Shown here: one piece after another, positions 43,701 through 52,099 of the stretch
How the letters are laid out: each line of letters starts with the position of its first letter
Position numbering within the stretch: position 1 is the stretch's first letter
Source of the DNA: Agathobaculum ammoniilyticum
GTDB taxonomy: Bacteria > Bacillota > Clostridia > Oscillospirales > Butyricicoccaceae
DNA length: 64,000 bases
Direction: 5' to 3'
Assembly (NCBI RefSeq): GCF_025567315.1
Contig: NZ_JAOQJE010000010.1
Coordinates: forward strand, 58,886 to 122,885
Made by a program: the position numbers and the translations under genes
The notes under the pieces: model-generated
What the model saw: only the letters and a program-made list of their open reading frames with translations
Told to the model about the DNA's origin: nothing
The model's database searches: none

Positions 43701-44225
43701 CATGCCGATTTTTTGCAGCTCCTTTATCATGTCCGGAACCGTCTGGCCCGCGATTTCCAGGCGCGAGGCAGACCCCGGGTACTCGGCCGAGAACGTATCC
43801 CACGCGGTGACAAGGTGCGCGGTCGGAACGGCGCCGAACTGCTCGAGCAGCGCTTCAAAGCGGCCGTTTCGCGGGCTGTAAAGAGACAGAACCTTGTATT
43901 TCTGCACGAAAAGCTCCTCCTCGGTTGCGAGCGAGCCAATAGCGAACGCGGAAAGCCCATCCTGATAGAGCAGCTCTCCGTATCCGTCCAGGATCAGGGT
44001 GAGCTGCTTTTTGGTCATGCCGTCCAGATACCACACCTCGTCGGATTCCGCGTCCGGATGGATGGCGAGGAACAGCGGCTCCTCCAGCTCCGCATAAAAC
44101 GAGCGGACAAAATCAGGCAGCTTTTCAAAGCTGAGGTTGCAGGTCAGGGTGTCGCCGTTCCGCTGGTATTGCTCGGACAGCTTTTCGGGGAAGGGGACGG
44201 TAACGCCCGCGGCGGTTTGAAACAT
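43689..44225 (-). CDS. Uncharacterised protein
   Basis: 178 residues, soluble, acidic, no signal peptide or TM segment. I recognise no family. Seen: an N-terminal beta-rich part (LTCNLSFEKLPDFVRSFYAEL), a GMTKKQLTLILDGYGELLYQDGLSAFAIGS helix-strand segment, and EEELFVQKYKVLSLYSP. ATG 44225 is preceded by AAGGAG. It lies 37 bases downstream of birA on the same strand and may share its transcript. Confidence 0.7.
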   Translation of the reverse strand: MFQTAAGVTVPFPEKLSEQYQRNGDTLTCNLSFEKLPDFVRSFYAELEEPLFLAIHPDAESDEVWYLDGMTKKQLTLILDGYGELLYQDGLSAFAIGSLATEEELFVQKYKVLSLYSPRNGRFEALLEQFGAVPTAHLVTAWDTFSAEYPGSASRLEIAGQTVPDMIKELQKIGMYKG

Positions 44226-44262
44226 GGCGGATACTCCTTTTTATCGATCAAATAGGCAGGGG

Positions 44263-45246
44263 TTACAGGCGGATGCTGATCTCACCCGAGGACAGCGTGC
44301 GCACGGCGCCCTGCGCGTCACGGACGAGCAGATGTCCGTTTCCGTCAAGACCGGTGCAGTCGGCCTGGTACTTTCCGGCGGGGGTGATGACGGTGACCGG
44401 TCTGCCGATGCAGCACAGTCGGCTCCGGTACCGGTCAAGCAGCTCAGCCTCGCGGCCGCTCTCCAGCAGGGCGTAGGCGCGTTCGAAGCGGGACAACACC
44501 GCCGCCGCAAAGGCGGCGCGGCGCGGAACTGCGCCGAATTCGCTCAGGGCGCCCGCCACCTGTCGCACCTCCTCCGGCCAGGCCGGATTGGGGCGCAGGT
44601 TTACCCCGATGCCCACGACCAGCGAGCTGACCGTACCCGTCTCGCCTTCGATAGTGGCTTCGGTCAGGATGCCGCACAGCTTACGCCCATGCATCAGGAC
44701 GTCGTTAACCCATTTGATCTGCGGACAGAAGTCGGCGGTGCGCTCGATCGCTTCGGCCACCGCGACCGCGGCCGCTATGGTGACGAACTGGATATGCGAC
44801 AGCGGGAGCGAGGGATGCAGCAGGATGGTCTGGTATACGCCGGTACCCGCGGGGGCGGAGAATGAGCGTCCCAGCCGCCCGCGTCCGCCGGTCTGCGCCT
44901 CGGCAAGCAGGGTGAAGCCGTGCGGACGGTGGAGGTACCGTTCCTTGAGCACGGTGTTGGTAGAGGTGAGCGAGGGGACGACCAGCATGTCGCGTCCGAC
45001 AAAATCCGTGTCCAGCAGAGCTTGGACGCCGGCTGCGGTCAGGCTGTCGTCATCCGGCGCAAGGCGGTAGCCTTCGCCGGGGACCCCGTCGATTGCAAGC
45101 CCTTCGCTGCGCAGCACGCCGATCGCCTTGTGTACCGCCGCGCGCGACACGCCCAGCCGCTCCGCGAGCATACCGCCCGACAGACGTTCTCCCCGCGCCT
45201 GTTCCAGCGCCCGCAGCACCGCGTCCTTGACTGCCAACCGAATCAT
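44263..45246 (-). CDS. birA: Biotin--protein ligase and biotin repressor
   Basis: 327 residues. N-terminal winged HTH (SGGMLAERLGVSRAAVHKAIGVLR, 23-46) marks the bifunctional, DNA-binding class. Catalytic domain: TSTNTVLKE, GRGRLGRSFSAPAGTGVYQT (biotinyl-AMP loop), KWVNDVL, GIGVNL; C-terminal SH3-like domain. ATG 45246 lies only a base or so from AGGGGG; TTG 45237 would be better spaced, so the true product may be three residues shorter. Promoter mirrored with that of ylmH. Confidence 0.93.
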   Translation of the reverse strand: MIRLAVKDAVLRALEQARGERLSGGMLAERLGVSRAAVHKAIGVLRSEGLAIDGVPGEGYRLAPDDDSLTAAGVQALLDTDFVGRDMLVVPSLTSTNTVLKERYLHRPHGFTLLAEAQTGGRGRLGRSFSAPAGTGVYQTILLHPSLPLSHIQFVTIAAAVAVAEAIERTADFCPQIKWVNDVLMHGRKLCGILTEATIEGETGTVSSLVVGIGVNLRPNPAWPEEVRQVAGALSEFGAVPRRAAFAAAVLSRFERAYALLESGREAELLDRYRSRLCCIGRPVTVITPAGKYQADCTGLDGNGHLLVRDAQGAVRTLSSGEISIRL

Positions 45247-45312
45247 CCCCCTGTACCTGATGAGTCATGTTCTATATTGTGCCGTCCGCTTTTTATGCGG
45301 GACACGCGTTCC

Positions 45313-45352
45313 TTTCTATTGTAAACGAAAAGGGGAAAGAGTACAATAGAAA
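45313..45352. promoter_or_regulatory. Superimposed divergent promoters within an inverted repeat
   Basis: Exact 11-bp inverted repeat TTTCTATTGTA (45313-45323) and TACAATAGAAA (45342-45352). Plus promoter: -35 TTGTAA 45319-45324, 17 bp, -10 TACAAT 45342-45347 (ylmH). Minus promoter: -35 TTGTAC 45341-45346, 17 bp, -10 TACAAT 45318-45323 (birA). Each -10 lies on the other's -35, so only one can be occupied. Confidence 0.75.
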
Positions 45353-45383
45353 ATAGCTTAGGAAAAGTAAGAGAGGGCATAAT

Positions 45384-46181
45384 GTGAAGAGCAAACAGGA
45401 GATACTGGCCGCGCTCGCGCGGTCGAACGAAGAACGGCTGTTGCTCGCGGGGCTGCTGGACAAGGAGCAGACCTGCGTGTCGCGCGGCTATCTGACGCAT
45501 ACCAAATTCCTTGACCCGAACGAGCGCGCGATCTGCGCGGAGGCGGTGCGGCTGAGTGGTGCGGCGGGGCATGCGCTGTTTTGGGGCGGTTATGAGGACG
45601 CCGAGCGGGGCGTATACCTGTTTTATCCGGACTATCTGGATGGGGACGGCGCCAGACAGGCCGCGCCGCTCGCGCTGCTGCGCGCGCACAAGCGCAAAGA
45701 GGATGCGCTGACCCACCGCGACTATCTGGGCGCGCTCATGGGGCTGCAGATCGAGCGGGCGGTCGTCGGCGATATTCTGGTACATGACGAAGGGGCGGAC
45801 ATCCTGGTGCTGGAGGAAATGGCGGATTTCATTCTGCTGCATTTTTCCAAGGCTGGCAGAAAACAAATTTCGCTTACCAGGGAGGTAATCGGGAACCTCA
45901 AGGCGGCTTCCGTCGTCGAAAAAAGCGGAAGCGGATCGGTCGCGTCGCCGCGGCTGGACAGCGTGGTGGCGCTGGTGTTTGGCTTGCCGCGGGCAGAGGC
46001 GCAGGCGCGGATTGAGAAAGGGCTGGTGTTCCTGAACCACATGCCCTGCCTCAAGCCGGAGCGTCAGGTGGACGAGGGCGACCGGCTGACCGTGCGCGGC
46101 CTAGGACGCGCGCGGATCGAGGCGTTCGGCGGCACCAGCCGCAAGGGAAGGCTGTTTATCAATTTTGTTAAAACGGTATGA
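45384..46181 (+). CDS. ylmH: YlmH-like S4-domain RNA-binding protein
   Basis: 265 residues. N-terminal YlmH domain (FLDPNERAICAEA, LFWGGYEDAERGVYLFYPDYL, ALMGLQIERAVVGDILV), then an S4 RNA-binding domain (SPRLDSVVALVFGLPRAEAQARIEKGLVFLNH). Implicated in rescue of stalled ribosomes and division in relatives. GTG 45384 is the start; the overlapping ATG is followed at once by a stop. Here it is away from the usual sepF-divIVA cluster. Confidence 0.87.
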   Translation: MKSKQEILAALARSNEERLLLAGLLDKEQTCVSRGYLTHTKFLDPNERAICAEAVRLSGAAGHALFWGGYEDAERGVYLFYPDYLDGDGARQAAPLALLRAHKRKEDALTHRDYLGALMGLQIERAVVGDILVHDEGADILVLEEMADFILLHFSKAGRKQISLTREVIGNLKAASVVEKSGSGSVASPRLDSVVALVFGLPRAEAQARIEKGLVFLNHMPCLKPERQVDEGDRLTVRGLGRARIEAFGGTSRKGRLFINFVKTV

Positions 46182-46193
46182 AGAGAATGCCTG

Positions 46194-46222
46194 TTGTCAA
46201 AACCGCCTCGGTATGGTACACT
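46194..46222 (+). promoter_or_regulatory. Promoter of the second SLH gene
   Basis: TTGTCA (46194-46199), 17-bp spacer, extended -10 TGG-TACACT (46217-46222). Confidence 0.7.
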
Positions 46223-46252
46223 GATGACAACAGCAATAAGGGGTGTTTAGAT

Positions 46253-48337
46253 ATGAAAAAACGATGGTTGTCTTTTCTGCTGAGCGCGGCCATGCTGGTC
46301 GCGATGCTCCCAACGGCTCTCGCAGCGTCCGATATCGAGTCGCATTGGGCAAAAAGCTACATCGAATATCTTGACCGCGAGGGCGTGATCAATCCCAGCG
46401 CGACAACAGGCAATTATGAGCCCGACCGCGATATGACACGCGCGGAGTTTATGCGGTATATCAACCGAGCGTTCCATTTCACGGAGACGACCTCCATTTC
46501 CTATACGGATGTCCCGTCGAACGCCTGGTATTATGAAACCATCCAGATAGCGGAGCGGTATGGTTACATCAACGGCACGGGAAACAATAAAATGGAGCCG
46601 GAGGGTAAAGTGACCCGCGAGCAGGCCGCGGTCATCATCGGCCGTCTGTTCAAGGCCGACCCGGGAAACGTTTCCCCGTCCGACCTGACGTTTACGGACA
46701 AGAGCCAGGTGTCCGACTGGGCCGCGGGATACATCAAGGCCGCGGCGGACAAGGGCTTTATCGCGGGCTACAGCGACGGCACGTTTAAGCCGGGCAAGGT
46801 TGTGTCGCGCGGTGAGGTCGCGAAGATCCTGTATTATTATCTGGGGACGTCGCTTTCCACGGCCGGCAAGGCTTACACCGGCGCGGATCTGAAAACCGAT
46901 ACCACCAATGTGACAATATCGGAAAATTGCACGCTGTCCGATGCGGCGATTCAGGGAGACCTGTACATCACCGAGGGTCTCGGCTCGGATGCCGTGACGC
47001 TGACCAATGTTACGGTCAACGGTTCGATCATCGTGTCCGGCGGCACGGTTACAATGGTAAATACGACGAGCGACCATATGATTGTTTCGTCTCCGATGGG
47101 GCGCCTGATGCAGGTAACTGCAACAGGCGCTACGCACATCAAGCAGACCGAGGTGCAGACCGCAGCTACTCTGTATGAAAAAGGGCTGACAACCACGGGG
47201 TATGAGGGATATGCGGATGTTGTTGTGAACGGCGGGGAGCGCGTCTCGCTGACGTTGGACGCGAACGTGACAAACCTGACGCTCGAGGACGAAGCCACGG
47301 TCAGCACAACTGCGGGCGCAGCGGTTTATCACCTGACTGCGGATAAGGCCGCGTCCATCACGGGCTATGGTTCGGTCTATCAGGCGGATATCAATGCGGA
47401 CGGGGTCAGCTTCGCAAGCAGCGTCACGGTTTCCGGCTATACGCTCGGCCGCGGGGTGACAGCCACGATCGGCGGGCAGTCGGTCAGCGTTTCAAGCACG
47501 GCGGGCGTGGAGCCGGCAAGCATCAGCGTCGATCTGAACGACCTGTCCGCGCTGGGCAGCGGGGTAAATATTTCGCTGCCTTCCGGAAAATCGGTATCCT
47601 CCGTGACATGCGACGGCGCGACCCTGTCCCCGTCGGTCGCTTACAACACGAGCGGCTCGGGGATCCGGCTGCTGACCTCCTATCTCGGCACGCTGACGCG
47701 GGGCAGCCATACTCTGGTGCTTACGCTTTCGGACGGCAAGCGGTCGAGCATCGCGGTCACGGTAACCAATTCCTCGGCCACCGCGGACGCGGAAGAGCTG
47801 GTATTCGACCGGTACTATAAGTCGTCCGGCTTCAAGGACCTGAACGTTAAGCTGGACGGGGTCGGCGCGGAAAGCGATATCGTGCGCGTTGTGCTGGGGC
47901 TGTCAGGCATCGATTATGGGTTTAACAATTCCACGCGGGCGCTGGTGCTGCGGCGCGGCCTGCTGGCCCAACTGCGTGCGGGTACATATACCGTGGCGGT
48001 GGACCTGGCGAACGGGGAACAGCGGACGATCAACCTGACGGTGGAGGATTCCACACCCGAGGGCGTCAACATCTTTGTGGCGGAATATGACACCTATGTG
48101 CCGAGCGAGCCTGACTTCGCGCTGCCGCTCAGCCGGCTCACTGTCCGCAACGTCACCGCAGTCAAAAACAGTTCGGTGCAGACGCTGAAGGAGGGGACGG
48201 ACTACCAAGTATCGGATAAAGCCCTGACCCTTACCAAAACCGCGCTCGAGAACTTCCGCCGTTCGAGCGGATATGTGGAATTTTCCGTGACGATGTCGGA
48301 CAATTCGGTATATACGCTGGTCATCGATTACATTTAA
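46253..48337 (+). CDS. SLH-domain surface protein with beta-helix-like body
   Basis: 694 residues. Signal peptide 1-24 (ending ALAA). Three SLH modules at about 25-200 (SHWAKSYIEYLDREGVINP, VPSNAWYYETIQIAERYGYI, VSDWAAGYIKAAADKGFIAGYSDGTFKPG). About 220-420 is Thr/Val-rich with short repeating strands (VTLTNVTVNGSIIVSGGTVTMVN), like a parallel beta-helix. The C-terminal part is Ig/X2-like beta. Probably anchored non-covalently to the wall. RBS AAGGGG. Ends at a strong terminator. Confidence 0.85.
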   Translation: MKKRWLSFLLSAAMLVAMLPTALAASDIESHWAKSYIEYLDREGVINPSATTGNYEPDRDMTRAEFMRYINRAFHFTETTSISYTDVPSNAWYYETIQIAERYGYINGTGNNKMEPEGKVTREQAAVIIGRLFKADPGNVSPSDLTFTDKSQVSDWAAGYIKAAADKGFIAGYSDGTFKPGKVVSRGEVAKILYYYLGTSLSTAGKAYTGADLKTDTTNVTISENCTLSDAAIQGDLYITEGLGSDAVTLTNVTVNGSIIVSGGTVTMVNTTSDHMIVSSPMGRLMQVTATGATHIKQTEVQTAATLYEKGLTTTGYEGYADVVVNGGERVSLTLDANVTNLTLEDEATVSTTAGAAVYHLTADKAASITGYGSVYQADINADGVSFASSVTVSGYTLGRGVTATIGGQSVSVSSTAGVEPASISVDLNDLSALGSGVNISLPSGKSVSSVTCDGATLSPSVAYNTSGSGIRLLTSYLGTLTRGSHTLVLTLSDGKRSSIAVTVTNSSATADAEELVFDRYYKSSGFKDLNVKLDGVGAESDIVRVVLGLSGIDYGFNNSTRALVLRRGLLAQLRAGTYTVAVDLANGEQRTINLTVEDSTPEGVNIFVAEYDTYVPSEPDFALPLSRLTVRNVTAVKNSSVQTLKEGTDYQVSDKALTLTKTALENFRRSSGYVEFSVTMSDNSVYTLVIDYI

Positions 48338-48345
48338 GCAGCGGA

Positions 48346-48380
48346 CAAAAAAAGGCCGCCGGTTCCGCCGGCGGCCTTTG
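48346..48380. terminator. Bidirectional terminator
   Basis: 12-bp stem AAAGGCCGCCGG/CCGGCGGCCTTT with A-run to the left, between convergent genes. Confidence 0.9.
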
Positions 48381-48391
48381 CCTGTTTGGAG

Positions 48392-49702
48392 CTATCGCTC
48401 GCACTGCCAGAAAAACGCCGAATAAGGGGGCAGCTCGCTGCCGCCGCCGAAATCGTGCGGCGCGCCGGTGATCAGATCGACCGCCCGCCCGCATTTCGCG
48501 TCAAAATGCGCGGTGTAGGGGTGGTCGTCAATGTTGACCGCCACAAGAACGCGTTCACCCTCGCAGGCGCGCTCCCAGATGCACTGTCTGTTGGTCAGGA
48601 CGACCTGTCTGAAATCGCCGTAACACAGCGCCTTGCTGCCGCGGTGCGCCTTTGCCAGCGCGGTGATCCAGCCGGTCAGCTCGTTCCACTCCGGCGCATC
48701 GAACGCGGGACGCAGTGCGTCGTCGCCCTCGCGCTTTTCGCCCTTGGCACCCCATTCGCTCCCATAGTAGAGGCAAGGGATGCCCGGCATGCCGAACAGC
48801 AGCGCGTAAATCAGCGGCAGGTGCCTGGGGTTCTGCAGGATGGACGCGGCGCGCGTGACATCGTGATTGTCCGCAAACCCCAGCAGATGCTTGCCGCGGT
48901 AGAGCGTCCAGTTTTCCGGACCGAACTGGCGCAGCAGGGAATGGGTGATCTCGAACAGGTTCATGCTGTTCAGGGAGGAATACAGGCCCTTGTAGCATTC
49001 ATAATTGGTGCAGGAATGCAACATGCCCTCTCCCACGAACTGGTTATAGTCGCCGTGCAGCAGCTCGCCGACGAGGAAAAAGTCGGGCTTGAGCGTGTCG
49101 CAGAACGCGCGAAGCTGGCGGAGGAAATCCTTATCCAGGCAGTAGGCCACGTCAAGGCGCAGCCCGTCGATATCGAACTCGTCTACCCAAAGCCGGATGC
49201 AGCCGAAGATATGCTGTACGACCGCGGGGTTTTTCAGGTTGAGCTTGACCAGCTCATAGTGCCCCTCCCAGCCCTCGTACCAGAAACCGTCGTTATAGCC
49301 CGAATTGCCATCGAATGAAATATGGAACCAGTCCTTATAGGGGGAATCCCATTTTTTCTCCTGCACGTCGCGGAAAGCCCAGAAGCCGCGGCCGACATGG
49401 TTGAACACGCCGTCGAGCACGACACGGATGCCGTTCTGGTGCAGCGCGGTGCAGACCGAGGCAAAGTCCTCGTTCGTGCCCAGGCGGCAGTCCACCTTGC
49501 GGAAATCGCGGGTGTCGTAGCCGTGGCTGTCGGATTCAAAAAGCGGGGAAAAATATACGGCGTTGCAGCTAAGCTTGGCGATGTGCTCCGCCCAGCGGCC
49601 GGCTTTCCGGATGCGGGGTACGGTTTGGCCATCGTTGACGCGCGGCGCGCCGCAGAAGCCGATCGGATAGATCTGATAGAATACGCTTTCATAAGCCCAC
49701 AT
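48392..49702 (-). CDS. GH13 alpha-amylase-family glycoside hydrolase
   Basis: 436 residues, no signal peptide, so cytoplasmic. Catalytic set: Asp184 (GLRLDVAY, nucleophile), Glu213 (FLVGELLHG, acid/base), Asp281 (FADNHDVTR). Region I VVLDGVFNHVG is present. Neopullulanase/cyclomaltodextrinase-like, acting on maltodextrins; exact specificity cannot be read. ATG 49702 after AAAGGAG; the longer frame crosses its promoter at 49744. Confidence 0.9.
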   Translation of the reverse strand: MWAYESVFYQIYPIGFCGAPRVNDGQTVPRIRKAGRWAEHIAKLSCNAVYFSPLFESDSHGYDTRDFRKVDCRLGTNEDFASVCTALHQNGIRVVLDGVFNHVGRGFWAFRDVQEKKWDSPYKDWFHISFDGNSGYNDGFWYEGWEGHYELVKLNLKNPAVVQHIFGCIRLWVDEFDIDGLRLDVAYCLDKDFLRQLRAFCDTLKPDFFLVGELLHGDYNQFVGEGMLHSCTNYECYKGLYSSLNSMNLFEITHSLLRQFGPENWTLYRGKHLLGFADNHDVTRAASILQNPRHLPLIYALLFGMPGIPCLYYGSEWGAKGEKREGDDALRPAFDAPEWNELTGWITALAKAHRGSKALCYGDFRQVVLTNRQCIWERACEGERVLVAVNIDDHPYTAHFDAKCGRAVDLITGAPHDFGGGSELPPYSAFFWQCER

Positions 49703-49743
49703 AGGTGTAAGCTCCTTTCTGCTCCCTCTGGGGATATAGTAAT

Positions 49744-49772
49744 AGTATACACGATGGACGCGGCAAAACCAA
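49744..49772 (-). promoter_or_regulatory. Amylase gene promoter
   Basis: Minus strand TTGGTT (49767-49772), 17-bp spacer, TATACT (49744-49749). Confidence 0.7.
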
Positions 49773-49831
49773 GCGAAAGCGGAAACTTTACATCTGCACG
49801 GCGGAACCGTGCAAATAAAAATAAAAAATGC

Positions 49832-49860
49832 TTGCAAAGGGAGGTGCGATGTGGTATTAT
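49832..49860 (+). promoter_or_regulatory. rplS promoter
   Basis: TTGCAA (49832-49837), 17-bp spacer, extended -10 TGG-TATTAT (49855-49860). Confidence 0.8.
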
Positions 49861-49874
49861 TAATCGGTAACACG

Positions 49875-49916
49875 GGCATTCCTCTGCTTATTTTCAGAAA
49901 ATAGGGCAAGAATGTC
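49875..49916 (+). promoter_or_regulatory. Candidate L19 leader structure
   Basis: Outer stem GGCATTC/GAATGTC (49875-49881, 49910-49916) encloses a hairpin with core TATTTT-CAG-AAAATA (49889-49903). It lies in the rplS leader and could be an autoregulatory ribosomal-protein site; not matched to a known consensus. Confidence 0.45.
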
Positions 49917-49939
49917 TAAGACGAAAGGATGACAGAAAA

Positions 49940-50281
49940 ATGGATCTGGTCAAAGTACTGTCCGAGCAGCAGCTCAAGAGCGACCTGCCGGAGCTCAAGA
50001 TCGGCGATACCGTTAAGGTACACGCGAAGATCAAGGAAGGCAACCGTGAGCGTATTCAGGTGTTTGAGGGCATCATTATTGCCAAGAAGCACGCTGGTGT
50101 GAACCAGACGGTTACCGTGCGCCGCATCTCTTACGGTGTAGGCGTTGAAAAGACGTTCCCGGTACACTCCCCGAACGTAGCGAAGTTCGAGGTTGTGCGC
50201 AGCGGTAAGGTCCGCCGCGCCAAGCTGTACTACCTGCGCGGCCGCGTGGGCAAGGCTGCCAAGGTTGCCGAGAAGGTTTGA
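49940..50281 (+). CDS. rplS: 50S ribosomal protein L19
   Basis: 113 residues, full length. GDTVKVHAKIKEGNRERIQVFEGIIIAKK and TVRRISYGVGVEKTFPVHSPNV are diagnostic. RBS GAAAGGATG region. First gene before lepB and rbgA, as in many Firmicutes, but separated by a strong terminator. Confidence 0.97.
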   Translation: MDLVKVLSEQQLKSDLPELKIGDTVKVHAKIKEGNRERIQVFEGIIIAKKHAGVNQTVTVRRISYGVGVEKTFPVHSPNVAKFEVVRSGKVRRAKLYYLRGRVGKAAKVAEKV

Positions 50282-50291
50282 GAACAACCAA

Positions 50292-50330
50292 ATACAAAAA
50301 CGGGGAGCGTCATGCTCCCCGTTTTTGTAT
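50292..50330 (+). terminator. rplS terminator
   Basis: 17-bp perfect stem with CGGGGAGC core and TTTTTGTAT right end, loop GTCAT. Confidence 0.93.
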
Positions 50331-50403
50331 CAGCGGCGGATGGTATTCTGTCTGCGGAGCCGGCTGAGAAGCCCTTGAAAGCGCAGGCGCGGAGGATTTG
50401 GGC

Positions 50404-50432
50404 TTGCATAGCAGGCGATATATAGCTATAAT
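50404..50432 (+). promoter_or_regulatory. lepB-rbgA promoter
   Basis: TTGCAT (50404-50409), 17-bp spacer, TATAAT (50427-50432). Confidence 0.8.
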
Positions 50433-50467
50433 AAAATCGTATGTTTATCTTTTTGGAGGAATTATTC

Positions 50468-51043
50468 ATGCAGGAAACGCAGACCGAAGAGAAAAAGAAG
50501 GCGGAGGGTCGTTTCTCCAGCGAGCTGTTCAGCTGGGGAGAATCCCTGATGACTGTGCTGATATTTTTTGTCGTCGTATTCACCTTTTTTGTGCGCCTGA
50601 TCGGTGTGGACGGGACATCGATGTACCCGACGCTGGAGGATCACAGCATCATGCTGGTCAGCAACCTGAATTACACGCCGGAAAAGGGTGACATTGTCGT
50701 GCTGCGCAAGGAGGGCTTTTATGGGGACCAGCCGATCGTCAAGCGCATCATCGCGACCGGCGGCGATACGGTGGACATCGATCCGGTCACGGGGGATGTG
50801 CTGGTAAACGGTGAGGCGCTCGACGAGCCGTATATTGCAGAAAAGATTAACACGCTGGAGAAAATGGGCGACATGACCTATCCGCAGACCGTGCCGGAAG
50901 GCTGCATCTATGTGCTGGGCGACAACCGCAATTACTCGACCGACAGCCGTTGGTCCAGCCTGGGCATGGTGGATGAGCGGTATATCCTGGGGCATGTGCT
51001 GAGCGTGGTATACCCGTTCAGCGCATTTGGATCGGTGGCGTAA
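50468..51043 (+). CDS. lepB: Signal peptidase I
   Basis: 191 residues. One N-terminal TM helix (about 27-46); catalytic Ser51 (GTSMYPTL) and Lys92 (VKRIIATGGD); GDNRNYSTDSRWSSLG box near 160. Cleaves Sec/Tat signal peptides at the outer membrane face. ATG 50468 after GGAGGA. rbgA follows four bases later. Confidence 0.94.
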   Translation: MQETQTEEKKKAEGRFSSELFSWGESLMTVLIFFVVVFTFFVRLIGVDGTSMYPTLEDHSIMLVSNLNYTPEKGDIVVLRKEGFYGDQPIVKRIIATGGDTVDIDPVTGDVLVNGEALDEPYIAEKINTLEKMGDMTYPQTVPEGCIYVLGDNRNYSTDSRWSSLGMVDERYILGHVLSVVYPFSAFGSVA

Positions 51044-51047
51044 CGCG

Positions 51048-51902
51048 ATGAATATACAATGGTATCCCGGACACATGACAAAAACCCGCCGGCAGATGGC
51101 GGAATATATCAAGCAGGTAGATGCGGTGTGCGAGGTTGTCGACGCGCGCATCCCCCAAGTCTCGCGCAATCCCGATATGGATCAAATCGCGGCGGGAAAG
51201 CCGAGGCTGATGGTGCTGAACCGGATCGATCTGGCCGATCCGGCGATGACTGCCGCGTGGGCGAAACATTTCCGCGCGCAGGGCATGGCGGTCATTGAAA
51301 CCGACAGCCGCGCGGGGACGGGGACGCAGGCGTTTGCAGGCGCGGTGCGCTTGTTGCTCGCGGACAAGATCGCGGCGTGGAATGAGAAGGGGCTGGTCGG
51401 GAAGGCGGTCCGCGTGATGGTGGTTGGTATTCCGAACGTGGGCAAGTCCACGTTTATAAACCGCATCCTCGGGCGAAAGTCCGCCAAGGCGGCGGACAAG
51501 CCGGGCGTGACGCGCGGCAGCCAGTGGTTCCGTGTGGAAAACGGCATCGACCTGCTCGACACGCCGGGCATCCTGTGGCCGAAGTTTGACGATGAGCGGG
51601 TTGGCATCCTGCTGGCGTGTACCGGAGCGATCAAGGACGACATCCTGGATGTGGAAACGCTCGGCTGCAGGCTGATGGAGCTGCTCGCGGTGCAGGCGCC
51701 GCAGGCAATTGCTGGCCGGTATGGCGTCGTGATGCCGGAGGAAAGCGATTCCCTGGGCTATGACCTGCTTCAGCAGGCGGGCCGGCGGCGCGGTTTTCTG
51801 CTGCGCGGCGGTGAGATCGATACCGAGCGCATGGCCCGTATCCTGCTCGACGAGTTTCGGGGCGGGGTGCTGGGGAGGATCACGCTTGAGTGCGCCGAAT
51901 GA
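51048..51902 (+). CDS. rbgA: Ribosome biogenesis GTPase RbgA (YlqF)
   Basis: 284 residues. Circularly permuted GTPase: G4 NRID (about 57-60) comes before G1 GIPNVGKST (about 126) and G3 DTPG. N-terminal IQWYPGHMTKTRRQM is the family signature. Needed for late 50S assembly (L16 incorporation) in Bacillus. Its ribosome-binding site is weak, consistent with coupling to lepB. Confidence 0.93.
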   Translation: MNIQWYPGHMTKTRRQMAEYIKQVDAVCEVVDARIPQVSRNPDMDQIAAGKPRLMVLNRIDLADPAMTAAWAKHFRAQGMAVIETDSRAGTGTQAFAGAVRLLLADKIAAWNEKGLVGKAVRVMVVGIPNVGKSTFINRILGRKSAKAADKPGVTRGSQWFRVENGIDLLDTPGILWPKFDDERVGILLACTGAIKDDILDVETLGCRLMELLAVQAPQAIAGRYGVVMPEESDSLGYDLLQQAGRRRGFLLRGGEIDTERMARILLDEFRGGVLGRITLECAE

Positions 51903-52099
51903 AACCACGGTTTCATTCTCGGGAGGACGCACCGCGCGGCGCGGATGCGTCCAGGGCCGCGAAAAGCGCGTCCAGAGGACACACTTTTCTCCGCTTTTTT
52001 ATGATAATTCGGACGTTGCTTCGCGGCATCTGAATTATCTGCTCTATGCGCGCTGCGGCGTGGGGAGCTTTCATTATCCATTCAAAAGAGGTCGTTGTG
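51903..52099. other. rbgA-rnhB intergenic region with dyads
   Basis: Contains a GC hairpin (GGACGCA...TGCGTCC, about 51923-51950), a weak hairpin ending CGCTTTTTT (about 51963-52000) that could terminate rbgA, and an exact inverted repeat GATAATTC/GAATTATC (52003-52010, 52032-52039). No clear promoter hexamer pair for rnhB was found. Confidence 0.4.

Noticed and set aside
45319..45346. Canonical BirA operator
   Set aside because: Only one half (TTGTAAAC) fits; the other half and the spacing do not match TTGTTAAC-N15-GTTAACAA-type sites.
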